From contig CACVAS010000147.1 in the NCBI GenBank assembly GCA_902727855.1, positions 1 to 64,000 on the forward strand: DNA of 64,000 nt. Direction: 5' to 3'. Both the position numbers and the translations under genes were made by a program. Below, in pieces: positions 38,253 through 47,768 of this stretch (its first letter is position 1; each line of letters opens with the position of its first letter). The DNA comes from an uncultured Sulfurovum sp. Lineage in GTDB: Bacteria; Campylobacterota; Campylobacteria; Campylobacterales; Sulfurovaceae. Below the pieces are notes generated by a model. That model was not told the DNA's origin. It did not search any database and saw nothing but the letters and a program-made list of their open reading frames with translations.

Positions 38253-38957
38253 TTAGAGTATATATGATGATAGGAGCCCCATAAGACCACCAAAAACGCC
38301 ACCCCAAACAACTAGCCAGCCTAAATGCTCTTTAATAAGTTCTTGCACTAAGGTTTTAACCATCTTAGGTGTAAGTTCATTTAAGCGATTGGTAATAAGC
38401 GTTTCAACAGACACTATCATATCATCAGATAGTGCAGAATTTTGTATATGGTAATCTAATTGTGCTTTAAATGCGGAAGAAGAGACAATAGAACCTACAG
38501 CAGACTTAAGTTTGTCTCCAAAAGGCTCACGTAATCCTTCCAGTGCTTCTTCTCCTCCAAACATCGTAATTGCCCCACCAAACTTAGACTCCATAACAGT
38601 TTTAGATAAAGCATCAAAAGCTGGAGAAAAGTCTGCACTCTCTACCAAAGGCTTTAAATCAATTTTTTGCTCTTCATCTTTAAAAAAGTTGCCCAATTGC
38701 TCTTTGTTAAAAAACTGCTTCATAATCATCTCTTTAATAGATGTTTTAAACATTTCAAAGTTTTTTTCTATAACTCCAGAGCCATATAAAAATGGTACTT
38801 TTTCAAAGAGCATATGGATAGCCAATTGATTGGTAATAGCCCCTGAAAGAGCAAAGAGACCTGTATAAAGTAGTGTATTATGGTATGTTTCAGAGACAAT
38901 AAATGAGAGTCCTATAAGTAATACAGCAAGACTATTGGTGATAAACGCTTTAGACAT
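38253..38957 (-). CDS. DUF445 family membrane protein
   Basis: A 234-residue protein with hydrophobic segments at both ends (LAVLLIGLSFIVSE and YTGLFALSGAITNQLAIHML near the N-terminus; LGWLVVWGGVFGGLMGLLSS at the C-terminus). A long helical region lies between them. The GAITNQLAIHMLFEKVPFLYG segment is the DUF445 (YjiN/YheB-like) hallmark. Function unknown, inner membrane. It overlaps the HAD gene upstream by eight bases and sits close before the L,D-transpeptidase gene. Confidence 0.82.
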   Translation of the reverse strand: MSKAFITNSLAVLLIGLSFIVSETYHNTLLYTGLFALSGAITNQLAIHMLFEKVPFLYGSGVIEKNFEMFKTSIKEMIMKQFFNKEQLGNFFKDEEQKIDLKPLVESADFSPAFDALSKTVMESKFGGAITMFGGEEALEGLREPFGDKLKSAVGSIVSSSAFKAQLDYHIQNSALSDDMIVSVETLITNRLNELTPKMVKTLVQELIKEHLGWLVVWGGVFGGLMGLLSSYIL

Positions 38958-39591
38958 ACTCTAACAACGCCTCCAATTCAACAACACTTCGTACTGCGTC
39001 ACTGTGATCGGTAAATCCCCACTCTACCATCACATAGTCCATGTCACATTTTTTAGCTGCTAATTCATCTCTAGGACCGTCACCTATAAAAATACTCTCT
39101 CTAACACCCACACCCAGTTCATCCATCACTTTATAAAGCATGTCTGGTGCAGGTTTACCCAGAGGTACATCATCATGACATCCTATGGCATCAAAAAGTT
39201 GCAGTATATTCAGGTGTCCCAATGACTCTAAAGTAGACTTTCTATAGGCATTGGTAGCCACAGCGATTAAGTAGCCTTTACTTTTAAGGTTTTCTAGTAA
39301 CGCTTTAATGCCCTCATATAAAACCAATTCTTGGTCATGATTTTTACTGTAATACTCAGAAAACCACTTTTCATGGTCTCTATCAAATGCCTTTGCATGG
39401 TAAAAAAACTGTGCAGGATTAATATCTGGTTCATTCACATATTTTAAAATGTACGCTTTGTCCATCGCTTCAAAACCAAGGTTTGCACGTACATAGTTAA
39501 TCGCATTGGCAATCGTAATAGACGAGTCAACCAAGGTACCATCCATGTCAAAAATGATAAGTTTCTTTTTTGCTGTAACACTTTTATACAC
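38950..39591 (-). CDS. HAD-family hydrolase (phosphoglycolate-phosphatase-like)
   Basis: A 213-residue phosphatase with all HAD motifs. They are IIFDMDGTLVDSS (nucleophile Asp, about residues 13-25), AVATNAYRKSTLESLG (motif II), the Lys in LGKPAPDMLYKVMDELG, and FIGDGPRDELAAKKCDM (motif IV acid pair). The helical cap (about 30-100) is of the Gph type. The exact substrate cannot be read from sequence. Its ATG lies on the stop of the upstream sensor gene. Confidence 0.85.
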   Translation of the reverse strand: MYKSVTAKKKLIIFDMDGTLVDSSITIANAINYVRANLGFEAMDKAYILKYVNEPDINPAQFFYHAKAFDRDHEKWFSEYYSKNHDQELVLYEGIKALLENLKSKGYLIAVATNAYRKSTLESLGHLNILQLFDAIGCHDDVPLGKPAPDMLYKVMDELGVGVRESIFIGDGPRDELAAKKCDMDYVMVEWGFTDHSDAVRSVVELEALLEYV

Positions 39592-40514
39592 TAGTTTATC
39601 TCTTTGTTTTTACGTACACTACTCTGATTTAATTTAATATAGATTGATAACCCTATAATAAGCATTGCAATACTTGCTATAAGATATACAGCATAGATAA
39701 GCTGACCAGGATCGGTTAAGGCAAACTTAAAGACCAACATCAATGCTTCAATAGACAGGGCAATAATAATAGAACCTAAGAAGCGTATCATGGTTTGATG
39801 TCCATCTCCTGCACCTTCTTTTTTCTCTTTACCCAAAACCTCTTCTTCAAATATCGCTTTAACCAGATCAAATATAGCAATAGAGAGGGTTAAAAGAATC
39901 GTTGCTTTAAATATTTCATTGGTGTCTATGGCACCTAAGTCTATACCAAAGTGTAAAAATGCATCTACACCTTTAACAAAAAGCAAAAGTGACACCGCAG
40001 AAAGTGCAATAGAAAATGAAGTATATGCTAGTTTTGAAAGTGTCCCAAAAAATGAATCAACGGATGATGGGTGCACCATACGCAAGATATTTGACAACGA
40101 TATATCTACGCAAATAATGCAAAGAAGGTTGTCTTGTTCATCATAAATAGGAAATGCCGATGTAACGACCATAGTATTACTTATATGAGAAGGATAAGGC
40201 TCTGTAAGTGTACACCTATGTTCCTTTACTGTTTTATAATAATAAGCTCTATCTGACCTATTTGCATTTTTACCAATACCTCTTAGTGTTTTAGAGTCAG
40301 ATATATTTGCAATCATCTGCACACCATTCACATCAAGTGCATAAACTGCTTCTGCATGCGGTATACTATCATTTAAAGCATCAAGTTTTGAAAGCACGGT
40401 TTGTATATCACCATTTTGAATGGTATTACTAATATTTCGTCCGGTGATGTAACATAGATAAGCTCTTGCTTTTGCACGTATCTCTGAATACTCTTGTATT
40501 TCTTTAATTTGCAT
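39591..40514 (-). CDS. Membrane protein with Cache/PDC-type sensor domain
   Basis: A 307-residue protein. The N-terminal 150 residues have a PDC/Cache sensor pattern (AEAVYALDVNGVQMIANISD, NRSDRAYYYKTVKEHRCTLT, VVTSAFPIYDEQDNLLCIIC). About four transmembrane helices follow (for example LAYTSFSIALSAVSLLLFV and LIYAVYLIASIAMLIIGLSI). There is no kinase, cyclase or methyl-accepting domain, so any signalling output is unclear. AGGAGA precedes the ATG. Downstream genes are tightly coupled. Confidence 0.7.
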   Translation of the reverse strand: MQIKEIQEYSEIRAKARAYLCYITGRNISNTIQNGDIQTVLSKLDALNDSIPHAEAVYALDVNGVQMIANISDSKTLRGIGKNANRSDRAYYYKTVKEHRCTLTEPYPSHISNTMVVTSAFPIYDEQDNLLCIICVDISLSNILRMVHPSSVDSFFGTLSKLAYTSFSIALSAVSLLLFVKGVDAFLHFGIDLGAIDTNEIFKATILLTLSIAIFDLVKAIFEEEVLGKEKKEGAGDGHQTMIRFLGSIIIALSIEALMLVFKFALTDPGQLIYAVYLIASIAMLIIGLSIYIKLNQSSVRKNKEIN

Positions 40515-40550
40515 ACATATCTCCTCTTAATATAATAATATTTGGATGTA

Positions 40551-41366
40551 TTATAACACTTTACCCAAAATATCTGAAAATGATGTCTTTTGATTAATAG
40601 CAACTTCTGGGAATATACTACCTGCTGCTGAAAAAGTTAAAATAGTAGAACCCATTTCAAACCAACCAAAAAGTTCTCCTCTTTCTAAAACAAGGTTTTC
40701 ATAGCTGTAATGCTTTGCTTCTCTTATCTCAGAGTTGGTACGTATGTTCTCTTCGAATGTAACAACCATTTTACCGACATTAAGCGCACCTACAAGAACC
40801 AAAGCTTGTGCCCTCCCTTTTTCATCTTCACACTCTATAATCACACGCTCATTTTCTATAAAAAGATCTTTTTTATTACGGAGTAAAGGAAAATTAACTG
40901 GGTACAATTTCCCCGGTATATGTGTAAGGCTTAACACTTTAAGTGTCATAGGCATATGATAACGATGATAATCTTTAGGTGAAAGATAAAAGTTTATAAA
41001 CTCTCCCCCCTCCACTTTTTTAGCTAAATCTTCATGATGCGTTCCAAACAGAGTCTCAATGTCGTAAGACATACCTTTTATTTGGTAGGCTTTACCATCG
41101 ACTATTTTACCTGCATCCGTAATGAGTGCATCTACCCCAGAGATAAGTGCATTTTCATCTTCTGGTAATGTGGGTGTAGTTACAAATGCTCTAGTAAAAA
41201 GCTTGTTAAGTGTCTTATAGCTGCTTGGTTCTGCAAAGGCAGTCATATCAAGCCCCATAAGTTTTACATAGCCAGCATTAATCATGTGTTGAATAACTGA
41301 GGGGAATTCTTTAGAGGCAAATTTACCAAATCCTCTTGATAGTGCTGATGTATAGTGTTTCTTCAT
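40551..41366 (-). CDS. psd: Phosphatidylserine decarboxylase proenzyme
   Basis: A 271-residue membrane-associated enzyme that makes phosphatidylethanolamine. Motifs: YKTLNKLFTRAF near the start, FYLSPKDYHRYHMPMTLKVL (catalytic His-rich loop, about residues 128-147), LVGALNVGKMVVTF, and GWFEMGSTILTFS near the C-terminus. The serine in GST is the self-cleavage site that becomes the pyruvoyl group. Full length for the short bacterial type. Confidence 0.94.
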   Translation of the reverse strand: MKKHYTSALSRGFGKFASKEFPSVIQHMINAGYVKLMGLDMTAFAEPSSYKTLNKLFTRAFVTTPTLPEDENALISGVDALITDAGKIVDGKAYQIKGMSYDIETLFGTHHEDLAKKVEGGEFINFYLSPKDYHRYHMPMTLKVLSLTHIPGKLYPVNFPLLRNKKDLFIENERVIIECEDEKGRAQALVLVGALNVGKMVVTFEENIRTNSEIREAKHYSYENLVLERGELFGWFEMGSTILTFSAAGSIFPEVAINQKTSFSDILGKVL

Positions 41367-41468
41367 ACCTGTTCCTAATTAAAATTAAATGAGTATCATT
41401 ATATCATTTGTGTTTTAGGGTTTAGGAATATTACGCTAGTATTTTGGAAATTAATCGGAGGTTTATCC

Positions 41469-42209
41469 ATGGCAAAATATATACTTTTTGATACAGAAAC
41501 AACAGGTGCGACAGAAGAAGACCGTATCATACAAGTGGGTGCAATGATTGTGCACGGTAAAGATGAAATAGAAGTCTTCGATGAACTCTGTAAACCTGAA
41601 GTGCCCATCACCTTAGAAGCTATGGAGATTCATAACATTACACCCGATGTTATTGAAAACCAACCCCCTTATGCTGAACTCCTTTTTGCAAAAAAACTAG
41701 AAGAGCATAATCATAAAGAGAACTATCTCATTGCACACAACATCAAGTTTGACTTAGGTATGGTAAAAAAAGAAGGCTTTGAAAACAATTATACACTCAT
41801 TGATACCTTACGTTGTGCAAAACATCTACTTCCCAACCTGCCTTACCATAGACTACAATATTTACGTTATGCTTTAGAACTCTACAAAATTGAAGGGGCT
41901 GAGGCAAATACATTAAATATTACTATTAAAGCACATGATGCACTAGGTGATGTACTTGTTATGAAGTTACTCCTTTCCAAACTCGTATCTCTTACTAAGG
42001 TACAATACCCCAATGAGAACATTATGGAAAAACTTGCCGAACTTACACAAACACCTGTAATGATAAGCACTTTTAAGTTTGGAAAACATAAAGGCAAACG
42101 TGTTGAAGATGTAGTGCAAGAAGACCTAAGCTACATTAAATGGATGCGTAGCAATATGGAAATGGATGAAGATTTATCATTTACTTTAGATTATTATTTA
42201 AATCAATAA
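41469..42209 (+). CDS. DnaQ-like 3'-5' exonuclease with ExoX-type C-terminal domain
   Basis: A 246-residue DEDDh exonuclease. ILFDTETTGATEEDRIIQVG holds the first acid pair, LIAHNIKFDLGMVKKEG the second, and AHDALGDVLVMKLL the catalytic His-Asp. The C-terminal 50 residues (ISTFKFGKHKGKRVEDVVQE, DLSYIKWMRSN) match the small DUF3820/ExoX C-terminal domain. Probably a repair or RNA-trimming nuclease rather than the replicative epsilon subunit. AGGAGGT-like site (CGGAGG) upstream. Confidence 0.85.
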   Translation: MAKYILFDTETTGATEEDRIIQVGAMIVHGKDEIEVFDELCKPEVPITLEAMEIHNITPDVIENQPPYAELLFAKKLEEHNHKENYLIAHNIKFDLGMVKKEGFENNYTLIDTLRCAKHLLPNLPYHRLQYLRYALELYKIEGAEANTLNITIKAHDALGDVLVMKLLLSKLVSLTKVQYPNENIMEKLAELTQTPVMISTFKFGKHKGKRVEDVVQEDLSYIKWMRSNMEMDEDLSFTLDYYLNQ

Positions 42210-42270
42210 ATTCTAAAGCGAAACACCCTATAATTGCAATAATTATTTTACACACAATGGAGTCAATGAT

Positions 42271-43584
42271 ATGCTAAGATTTGCCTCATCCCCTACTGAT
42301 GACATGCACATAAGTAACTTGCGTGTTGCCATAGTGAGTTACCTCATGTCTCAACAAAAAGAAGAGAATTTTACCGTTCGTATTGATGATACCCATAAAA
42401 AAGAAAATATTGAAGGTAAAGATACAGAGATTATGCAAATTTTAGAAAAGTTTGCACTCACACATACCTCTGTTTTTCACCAGAGTGAGCACCTTCATAT
42501 GCATCAAACATTTGCTATTAAACTCTTGGAAGAAAACAGCGCTTTTCTCTGCACATGTACACTTCATGATGAAACAGGGTCTTACACAGAACAATCTTAT
42601 TTAGGACACTGTCAAGATATTGACCCATCTGAACAAAAAGAGTTACACAAGTCTCTAAAAGCGTCTGGGAAACCTTTTGTCATTCGTCTCAAATCACCTA
42701 CACATAACATAGTCTACCATGACCTCATTCAAGGTGATGTCATGACACCTATAGATAAAGTGGACTCATTTGTTATTTTACATGAAGATGGGACACCTAG
42801 CCATACATTTGCATCGGCTTGTGATGATATGCTCTCAGGCGTTACCACAGTCATTGACACAGCAGAACACCTAAGAGATACAGCAAAAGAAGTACATATT
42901 AAAAAGCAACTGGGTTATGAGCAAGAGACCAATTATGTGCATCTATCATCTCTTTTAAATGTTGACGGTAAAGCACTCTCAAAGGAAGATGATCTATTTT
43001 ATGTTAAATCGCTCTTAGAAGAAGGTTTTATACCTGATGCAATCATTAATTATCTTTTACTACTAGGTTACACAAGTGGGAATCAAGAGATATTTACATT
43101 GCCTGAAGCGATAGAATGGTTTAACCTAGATAACCTTTCAAAAACAGCCACAACATTTGATATAGAAAAACTACGTTTTATTAACAAGGAACATCTCAAA
43201 AAGATGGATGATAAAAGACTCTCTTCTCTCTTTGGCTTTGCCGATGAGAGTATTGGTAAACTGGCTAAACTCTACTTAGAAGAAGTCAGTACAACCAAAG
43301 AACTAGAAGCTAAAGTCAAGCCTATTTTTCAAGCAAAAGACTTCTCTAGACAATATGGAAAAGAGATGCGTAAACTAGAACATATTATAGCTGATGCACC
43401 ATACATAGAAAGCTATGATGCATTTCACGCATACCTTACTAAAAAGTCTGGATTTTCAGACAAAATATTGTTAAAGCCACTTCGTTGTCTACTTACGGGT
43501 AACTACTCTAACACGGAAAATGAACCAAAACTATCGGACATCTACCCATTCATCAAATCATACATACTGGAGGTCGCCTCATGA
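42271..43584 (+). CDS. gltX: Glutamyl-tRNA synthetase (GltX type)
   Basis: A 437-residue class I aminoacyl-tRNA synthetase. The start MLRFASSPTDDMHISNLRVA carries the HIGH-type motif as HISN. GKALSKEDDLFYVKSLLEEG holds the KMSKS equivalent (ALSKE). The middle region HDLIQGDVMTPIDKVDSFVI with LHEDGTPSHTFASACDDMLS is typical GluRS. Campylobacterota generally have two GluRS-like enzymes, one charging tRNA-Gln with glutamate for the amidotransferase pathway; which this is cannot be decided. It overlaps the yggT gene (ATGA). Confidence 0.88.
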   Translation: MLRFASSPTDDMHISNLRVAIVSYLMSQQKEENFTVRIDDTHKKENIEGKDTEIMQILEKFALTHTSVFHQSEHLHMHQTFAIKLLEENSAFLCTCTLHDETGSYTEQSYLGHCQDIDPSEQKELHKSLKASGKPFVIRLKSPTHNIVYHDLIQGDVMTPIDKVDSFVILHEDGTPSHTFASACDDMLSGVTTVIDTAEHLRDTAKEVHIKKQLGYEQETNYVHLSSLLNVDGKALSKEDDLFYVKSLLEEGFIPDAIINYLLLLGYTSGNQEIFTLPEAIEWFNLDNLSKTATTFDIEKLRFINKEHLKKMDDKRLSSLFGFADESIGKLAKLYLEEVSTTKELEAKVKPIFQAKDFSRQYGKEMRKLEHIIADAPYIESYDAFHAYLTKKSGFSDKILLKPLRCLLTGNYSNTENEPKLSDIYPFIKSYILEVAS

Positions 43585-43856
43585 GTGCACTTATTTACTC
43601 TATTGTTCAACTTTTACACACAGTCATCAACCTTTACATCTGGATCGTTATTATAGCATCCTTACTTTCATTTGTTAAACCTGATCCACACCACCCTATT
43701 GTTCAGGCACTTTACCGTTTAACAGATCCTGTTTTAAGTTATATACGAGAAAAATTGCCATTTGTTGTACTCTCAGGTATTGACCTATCTCCAGTTGTTG
43801 TAGTACTTGGCTTACAGCTGCTTGACAACTTTATGATACGCTCTATAGTAGGATAG
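43581..43856 (+). CDS. YggT family membrane protein
   Basis: A 91-residue inner-membrane protein with two hydrophobic segments. ALIYSIVQLLHTVINLYIWI leads into the family signature IIASLLSFVKPDPHHPIVQA. LYRLTDPVLSYIREKLP follows, then the second helix. YggT proteins are linked to osmotic protection and sometimes cell-division gene clusters. Start overlaps gltX by four bases. Confidence 0.88.
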   Translation: MSALIYSIVQLLHTVINLYIWIVIIASLLSFVKPDPHHPIVQALYRLTDPVLSYIREKLPFVVLSGIDLSPVVVVLGLQLLDNFMIRSIVG

Positions 43857-43864
43857 ATAAACAC

Positions 43865-45142
43865 TTGAAGCACATCTTTCTACTCTCTATACTTTTTTTA
43901 ATTTTGGGACAAACACATGCTTATGCCAAAAGTTTCACCTATCATCAAATAGATAAAATACCAAAAAGTGTAGAGAAAGACTACTACATTTGGCGTTTTC
44001 TTATCCAAAAAAACACCACAAGACAAGAAGCAAAAAAGATTATCTATCAAGCCAATAGTATCAATAAAAAACTACGTATTGCTTACAAGAAAAAAACTGG
44101 GCTTGCTACACCATCACTGCCACGACCTAAAGGAACACTCCCTCCACATATCTGGAAAAATAGAGCCAAAGCCAATAAATATTTCCGTAAAGGTCTCAAA
44201 TTCTTACAAGCCAATAAAATGCAGACAGCAACACAATATTTTGACGCGGCAAGAAGACATTATGTAAAAAGACATGAAAAAGATAAAACACTTTTTTGGC
44301 TCTATATGAGTACCAAAAACTCTTTATATCTTAAACATCTTGAGAGAAGCCATAGCCCCAATATGTACACGCTACTTGCTGCGGATACTTCAAATAGTCC
44401 CTACCCAAAAACGATTACCCAACGTTTTAAATATTATGATAAAAAAAACTTTAAAGACAACAATCCCATTACTTGGGCAACAATAAAACATAAAATGAAT
44501 TCACTCTCCAATAGCCAAATATCAAATCTCGCTGACAACTATACCTATCAAGAGAGCATAGGTATTTACACCTACTTAAAAGCAAAAGCAAGTGACTATA
44601 AAAAGTCTTACTTTCCTATGCCATACCGTGATATCATGAAAGACTTACCTTTAAGAAGACAGGCACTCATTTATGCCATAGCACGTCAGGAGAGTCGTTT
44701 TGTACCTGCTTCTGTTTCACGCTCTTTTGCCTTAGGTATGATGCAGTTTATGCCATTTCTCATTAAAGATATTGCTAAGAAAAAAGGGTACAAAATGGAC
44801 TTAGATAAAATGTTTAATCCGTATGTTGCTATTGAGTTTGCTGATTATCATTTAGACTATCTCAATAAATATCTTTACCATCCTCTTTTTGTTGCCTATG
44901 CCTATAATGGTGGCATAGGGTTCACGAAACGTCATATATTAAACAATAAGCATTTTCGACATGGAAAGTATGAACCTTATATGAGTATGGAGACAATGAA
45001 AAATGTAGAGGCAAGAGAGTATGGCAAAAAAGTTTTAGCAAACTACATCATATACCTCAATAAACTAGGCATGCCATCACGTATCTCTTCTTTTATTGGC
45101 GATCTTGCAACCCCTTCTAAAACAGATAAGTTTAGAAGATAG
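43865..45142 (+). CDS. Soluble lytic transglycosylase (SLT domain)
   Basis: A 425-residue periplasmic muramidase-like enzyme. The frame starts with TTG at 43865, giving a signal peptide (KHIFLLSILFLILGQTHAYA). A helical region to about residue 265 is followed by the goose-lysozyme-like SLT domain. It shows ALIYAIARQESRFVPASVSR (catalytic Glu), FALGMMQFMPFLIKDIAKKK, and HPLFVAYAYNGGIGFTKRHI. It cleaves peptidoglycan to anhydro-muropeptides. It closely follows yggT. The 3' end overlaps the convergent lipoprotein gene by 11 bases. Confidence 0.87.
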   Translation: MKHIFLLSILFLILGQTHAYAKSFTYHQIDKIPKSVEKDYYIWRFLIQKNTTRQEAKKIIYQANSINKKLRIAYKKKTGLATPSLPRPKGTLPPHIWKNRAKANKYFRKGLKFLQANKMQTATQYFDAARRHYVKRHEKDKTLFWLYMSTKNSLYLKHLERSHSPNMYTLLAADTSNSPYPKTITQRFKYYDKKNFKDNNPITWATIKHKMNSLSNSQISNLADNYTYQESIGIYTYLKAKASDYKKSYFPMPYRDIMKDLPLRRQALIYAIARQESRFVPASVSRSFALGMMQFMPFLIKDIAKKKGYKMDLDKMFNPYVAIEFADYHLDYLNKYLYHPLFVAYAYNGGIGFTKRHILNNKHFRHGKYEPYMSMETMKNVEAREYGKKVLANYIIYLNKLGMPSRISSFIGDLATPSKTDKFRR

Positions 45143-45815
45143 CACCTTTTATAAAGGTGAATTTAGCCGCTTTTGCAAAAGGAAGCTCACCACTTCCATA
45201 ATGTTTGCTTTTTAATTTAAGTTTAAATGTTTTCTTCTTGCTATGTGCAAATTTCACAAGTGCAAACCTACTCCACTCTGAGACAAATGACAAGTTTTTT
45301 AACCTATGATCTCTTTTGTCTAACTCCTCAATGTATATTGCTTTTTGACCATTTTTTTTATCACTAAGGGTAAGTTCAAAATCTGTTGTCATATTTTGTT
45401 CTTCACTTTTTGTTGTATTATCATCATTTGTAGTATTTAAATCAGAAATATCATTCTTAACAATAGTTAGATTTGTTTCATTGTTATCTTCTGGCTCAGG
45501 CCATACTCTCGTACCTAGTATTTCTGCCATGCTCTCTGAATCATTGTCTATCTCTTCAGAATTTACATAAAAGCCAATAATAAAGGTTTCATTACTCTCA
45601 TTATCATCTTTTTTAAATCTGTTTTCATAGAGGTATGTAGCTGTCATGACTACTTTGGTAACATTGTTCTCAGACAACAAAAGACTCTCAGTTTTTTGTA
45701 ACTTTTTATATTGTGAGACTTTCTCACTATAAGAGCCTATAAGATGTTTTTCTTTTTTTGATGCACATCCGGTTAAAAGTACCAGTATGGCTAAAATTAA
45801 ACCCCACTTTATCAA
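45132..45815 (-). CDS. Hypothetical lipoprotein
   Basis: A 227-residue protein with a lipoprotein signal (MIKWGLILAILVLLTGCASK, lipobox LTGC). The mature protein is rich in Asn, Asp and Thr in a linker (about residues 95-145) and ends in a basic beta-rich section (KKKTFKLKLKSKHYGSGELP). I recognise no family. It is convergent with the lytic transglycosylase gene. Confidence 0.6.
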   Translation of the reverse strand: MIKWGLILAILVLLTGCASKKEKHLIGSYSEKVSQYKKLQKTESLLLSENNVTKVVMTATYLYENRFKKDDNESNETFIIGFYVNSEEIDNDSESMAEILGTRVWPEPEDNNETNLTIVKNDISDLNTTNDDNTTKSEEQNMTTDFELTLSDKKNGQKAIYIEELDKRDHRLKNLSFVSEWSRFALVKFAHSKKKTFKLKLKSKHYGSGELPFAKAAKFTFIKGAIF

Positions 45816-45925
45816 TTGAAACTCCTATGTCTATATATTAAAATATGTAAAGATTCATTTTAACATACTTTCAATAAACATTTAAGTATAATTAGCGTCA
45901 ATAAAAATCTAAGGGAACACTTATA

Positions 45926-46423
45926 ATGTACAAAAGAGTAGCCGTAGCATTCACCGGACCTTCTGGTTCAGGGAAAACCACATTGGTTGAAAAAGTTGCT
46001 ACGATTCTCATAGAAGAGCGTAAAGTTGCCATCATTAAAAATGACCCTAAAAACAAAGCCAAGTTTGATGTTGAGGGAAAAGACAGTTATAAGTTTTCTC
46101 AAACTGGTGCTGAAGTCGTCATCACTTCACCTACACGTACCACCTACTTTTCACAACGTGAAAAAACACTTGATGACATCGTATCTATGATAAATGACTT
46201 TGATATTTTACTTGTTGAAGGGCTTAAAACATTGCCCTTACCACGTATCGCCATTTTTAGAAATGAAATTGATGAAAGTTATTTTGAGTGTTCTGAAGCT
46301 ATTGCTACTGACGAGAGCATTGATCTTTCACAGTATACCATACCAAAACATATCACACTACTCAACCTAAATAACAGTAAACAAATCATAGCCTGGATAG
46401 ACGCGCATGCCAAAAGAATATAA
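45926..46423 (+). CDS. mobB: Molybdopterin-guanine dinucleotide biosynthesis protein MobB
   Basis: A 165-residue P-loop GTP-binding protein. Walker A is FTGPSGSGKTTLVEKVATIL (about residues 9-28). Family elements KNDPKNKAKFDVEGKDSYKF (the conserved K.D.H/K..FD.GKDS..F pattern), GAEVVITSP and LLVEGLKTLPLPRIAIFR follow. MobB assists MobA in adding GMP to molybdopterin for molybdoenzymes such as periplasmic nitrate reductase. AAGGGA lies upstream. Precedes fbp on the same strand. Confidence 0.88.
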   Translation: MYKRVAVAFTGPSGSGKTTLVEKVATILIEERKVAIIKNDPKNKAKFDVEGKDSYKFSQTGAEVVITSPTRTTYFSQREKTLDDIVSMINDFDILLVEGLKTLPLPRIAIFRNEIDESYFECSEAIATDESIDLSQYTIPKHITLLNLNNSKQIIAWIDAHAKRI

Positions 46424-46446
46424 TAAAAAATATTAGAGGATAGAAA

Positions 46447-47295
46447 ATGAACACTATATTTGAAACCATTAAAACCATTGCATTTGACATTGATGATGCT
46501 ATTAAAACAGCAGACCTTGGCTACAGCGACAGTGAAAATTCATCGGGCGAAGATCAACTCAAACTAGATGTTCAGTCAGATATCATTATAGAAAAAGCTT
46601 TTGCTTTTGTGGCTATAGTAAAAAATCTTGTCAGTGAAGAGAAAGAAGGTGTACTTGAACTCCATGAGACTGGTAAGTACACTATCTGCTATGACCCATT
46701 AGATGGTTCGTCTTTAGTTGATGTCAATCTTTCTGTAGGGTCAATCTTTGGCATCTATGAGGGTAAGTTACAGGCTTCTAACCTTGTGGCTTCTGTGTAC
46801 GTTGTCTATGGACCGCGTATTGAACTGGTAATTGCACAACATGGTAAAAAGCCTATGCTTTCACGCGCCTTTGGTACGCAGTTTAGAGAAGTAGGTGAAA
46901 TAAGCATGAACGAAAAAGGTAAACTCAATGCCCCTGGAGGTACACAACAAAATTGGTCTAGTGTACACAAAACCTTTGTAGACTCACTTTTTAACCAAGG
47001 CTACAGACTGCGTTACTCTGGTGGTATGGTACCAGACTTGCATCAAATTATGCTCAAAGGTGGAGGACTTTTCTCTTACCCTGGCACAACAGACAAGCCT
47101 GACGGTAAATTAAGACAACTCTTTGAAGTGATTCCTTTTGCATTTATGTATGAACAAGCCGGTGGACAGGCTGTCAATGAAAAAGGGCAAAGACTTATGG
47201 AGCTTATTCCTACTCACCCACATGACACTAGCCCTTGTTTTTTTGGGTCTAACCATGAGATAGAAGCTATGAAAAAAGCTTACGGTGTACACTAA
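46447..47295 (+). CDS. fbp: Class 1 fructose-1,6-bisphosphatase
   Basis: A 282-residue gluconeogenic enzyme. The metal site is in [20 protein letters not shown] (about residues 83-102), with the conserved [27 protein letters not shown] and [20 protein letters not shown] carry substrate-binding residues. The length is a little short compared with the 330-residue enterobacterial enzyme, as is usual in Campylobacterota. The stop overlaps the next small gene (TAATG). Confidence 0.93.
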   Translation: MNTIFETIKTIAFDIDDAIKTADLGYSDSENSSGEDQLKLDVQSDIIIEKAFAFVAIVKNLVSEEKEGVLELHETGKYTICYDPLDGSSLVDVNLSVGSIFGIYEGKLQASNLVASVYVVYGPRIELVIAQHGKKPMLSRAFGTQFREVGEISMNEKGKLNAPGGTQQNWSSVHKTFVDSLFNQGYRLRYSGGMVPDLHQIMLKGGGLFSYPGTTDKPDGKLRQLFEVIPFAFMYEQAGGQAVNEKGQRLMELIPTHPHDTSPCFFGSNHEIEAMKKAYGVH

Positions 47296-47492
47296 TGTCT
47301 GAAAAAATGCTAGATGAATGGCAACTCGTTTTAGAAGAAAAAAAACATGCACTTGAAGTACATATGAAACAACAAGGTATTAAAAGTGAAATGGACTGTA
47401 AAGACTTCCCAAACTGCCCAGTTCAAGAAGCTTACGTGAAGGCTGTTTATGACTCTATGAGTAAAGGTAAAGGTGGCGGGTTTGAGTTCTAA
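47295..47492 (+). CDS. Small conserved protein coupled to fbp
   Basis: A 65-residue soluble protein. It has a helical charged N-terminal half (KMLDEWQLVLEEKKHALEVH), a short cysteine pair (MDCKDFPNCPVQEAY) and a glycine-rich end. The ATG overlaps the fbp stop by one base, so it is co-translated. No family recognised. Confidence 0.7.
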   Translation: MSEKMLDEWQLVLEEKKHALEVHMKQQGIKSEMDCKDFPNCPVQEAYVKAVYDSMSKGKGGGFEF

Positions 47493-47508
47493 GAGACCCC
47501 TCCAAAGA

Positions 47509-47748
47509 CTAAGAAATCAATTGTAACTTCTTCTCCCTACTCATTTTTTTTATCTCATACTCACGCTTAGATGCACTACTTCTATCTGCATGTGTTTCAC
47601 TATAGACCAGTGCCACAGGACGACGCACCCGTGTATACTTAGCCCCTTTAACTGAATTGTTATGCTCTTCAACCCTACGTTCAAGATTTGTAGTTATCCC
47701 TGTATAGAGGGTGTCATCGGAGCATTTTAAGATGTAGAGTTGATACAT
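47509..47748 (-). CDS. GIY-YIG nuclease domain protein (UPF0213/YhbQ-like)
   Basis: A 79-residue single-domain GIY-YIG protein. QLYILKCSDDTLYTGITTNL holds the Tyr pair (the GIY half as LYTGIT), RRVEEHNNSVKGAKYTRVRR the Arg and basic loop, and SKREYEIKKMSREKKL the conserved Glu. Such stand-alone domains are predicted DNA or RNA endonucleases and are common and poorly characterised. It is convergent with the fbp cluster. Confidence 0.87.
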   Translation of the reverse strand: MYQLYILKCSDDTLYTGITTNLERRVEEHNNSVKGAKYTRVRRPVALVYSETHADRSSASKREYEIKKMSREKKLQLIS

Positions 47749-47768
47749 AGCAGACTTTTATAAATAAA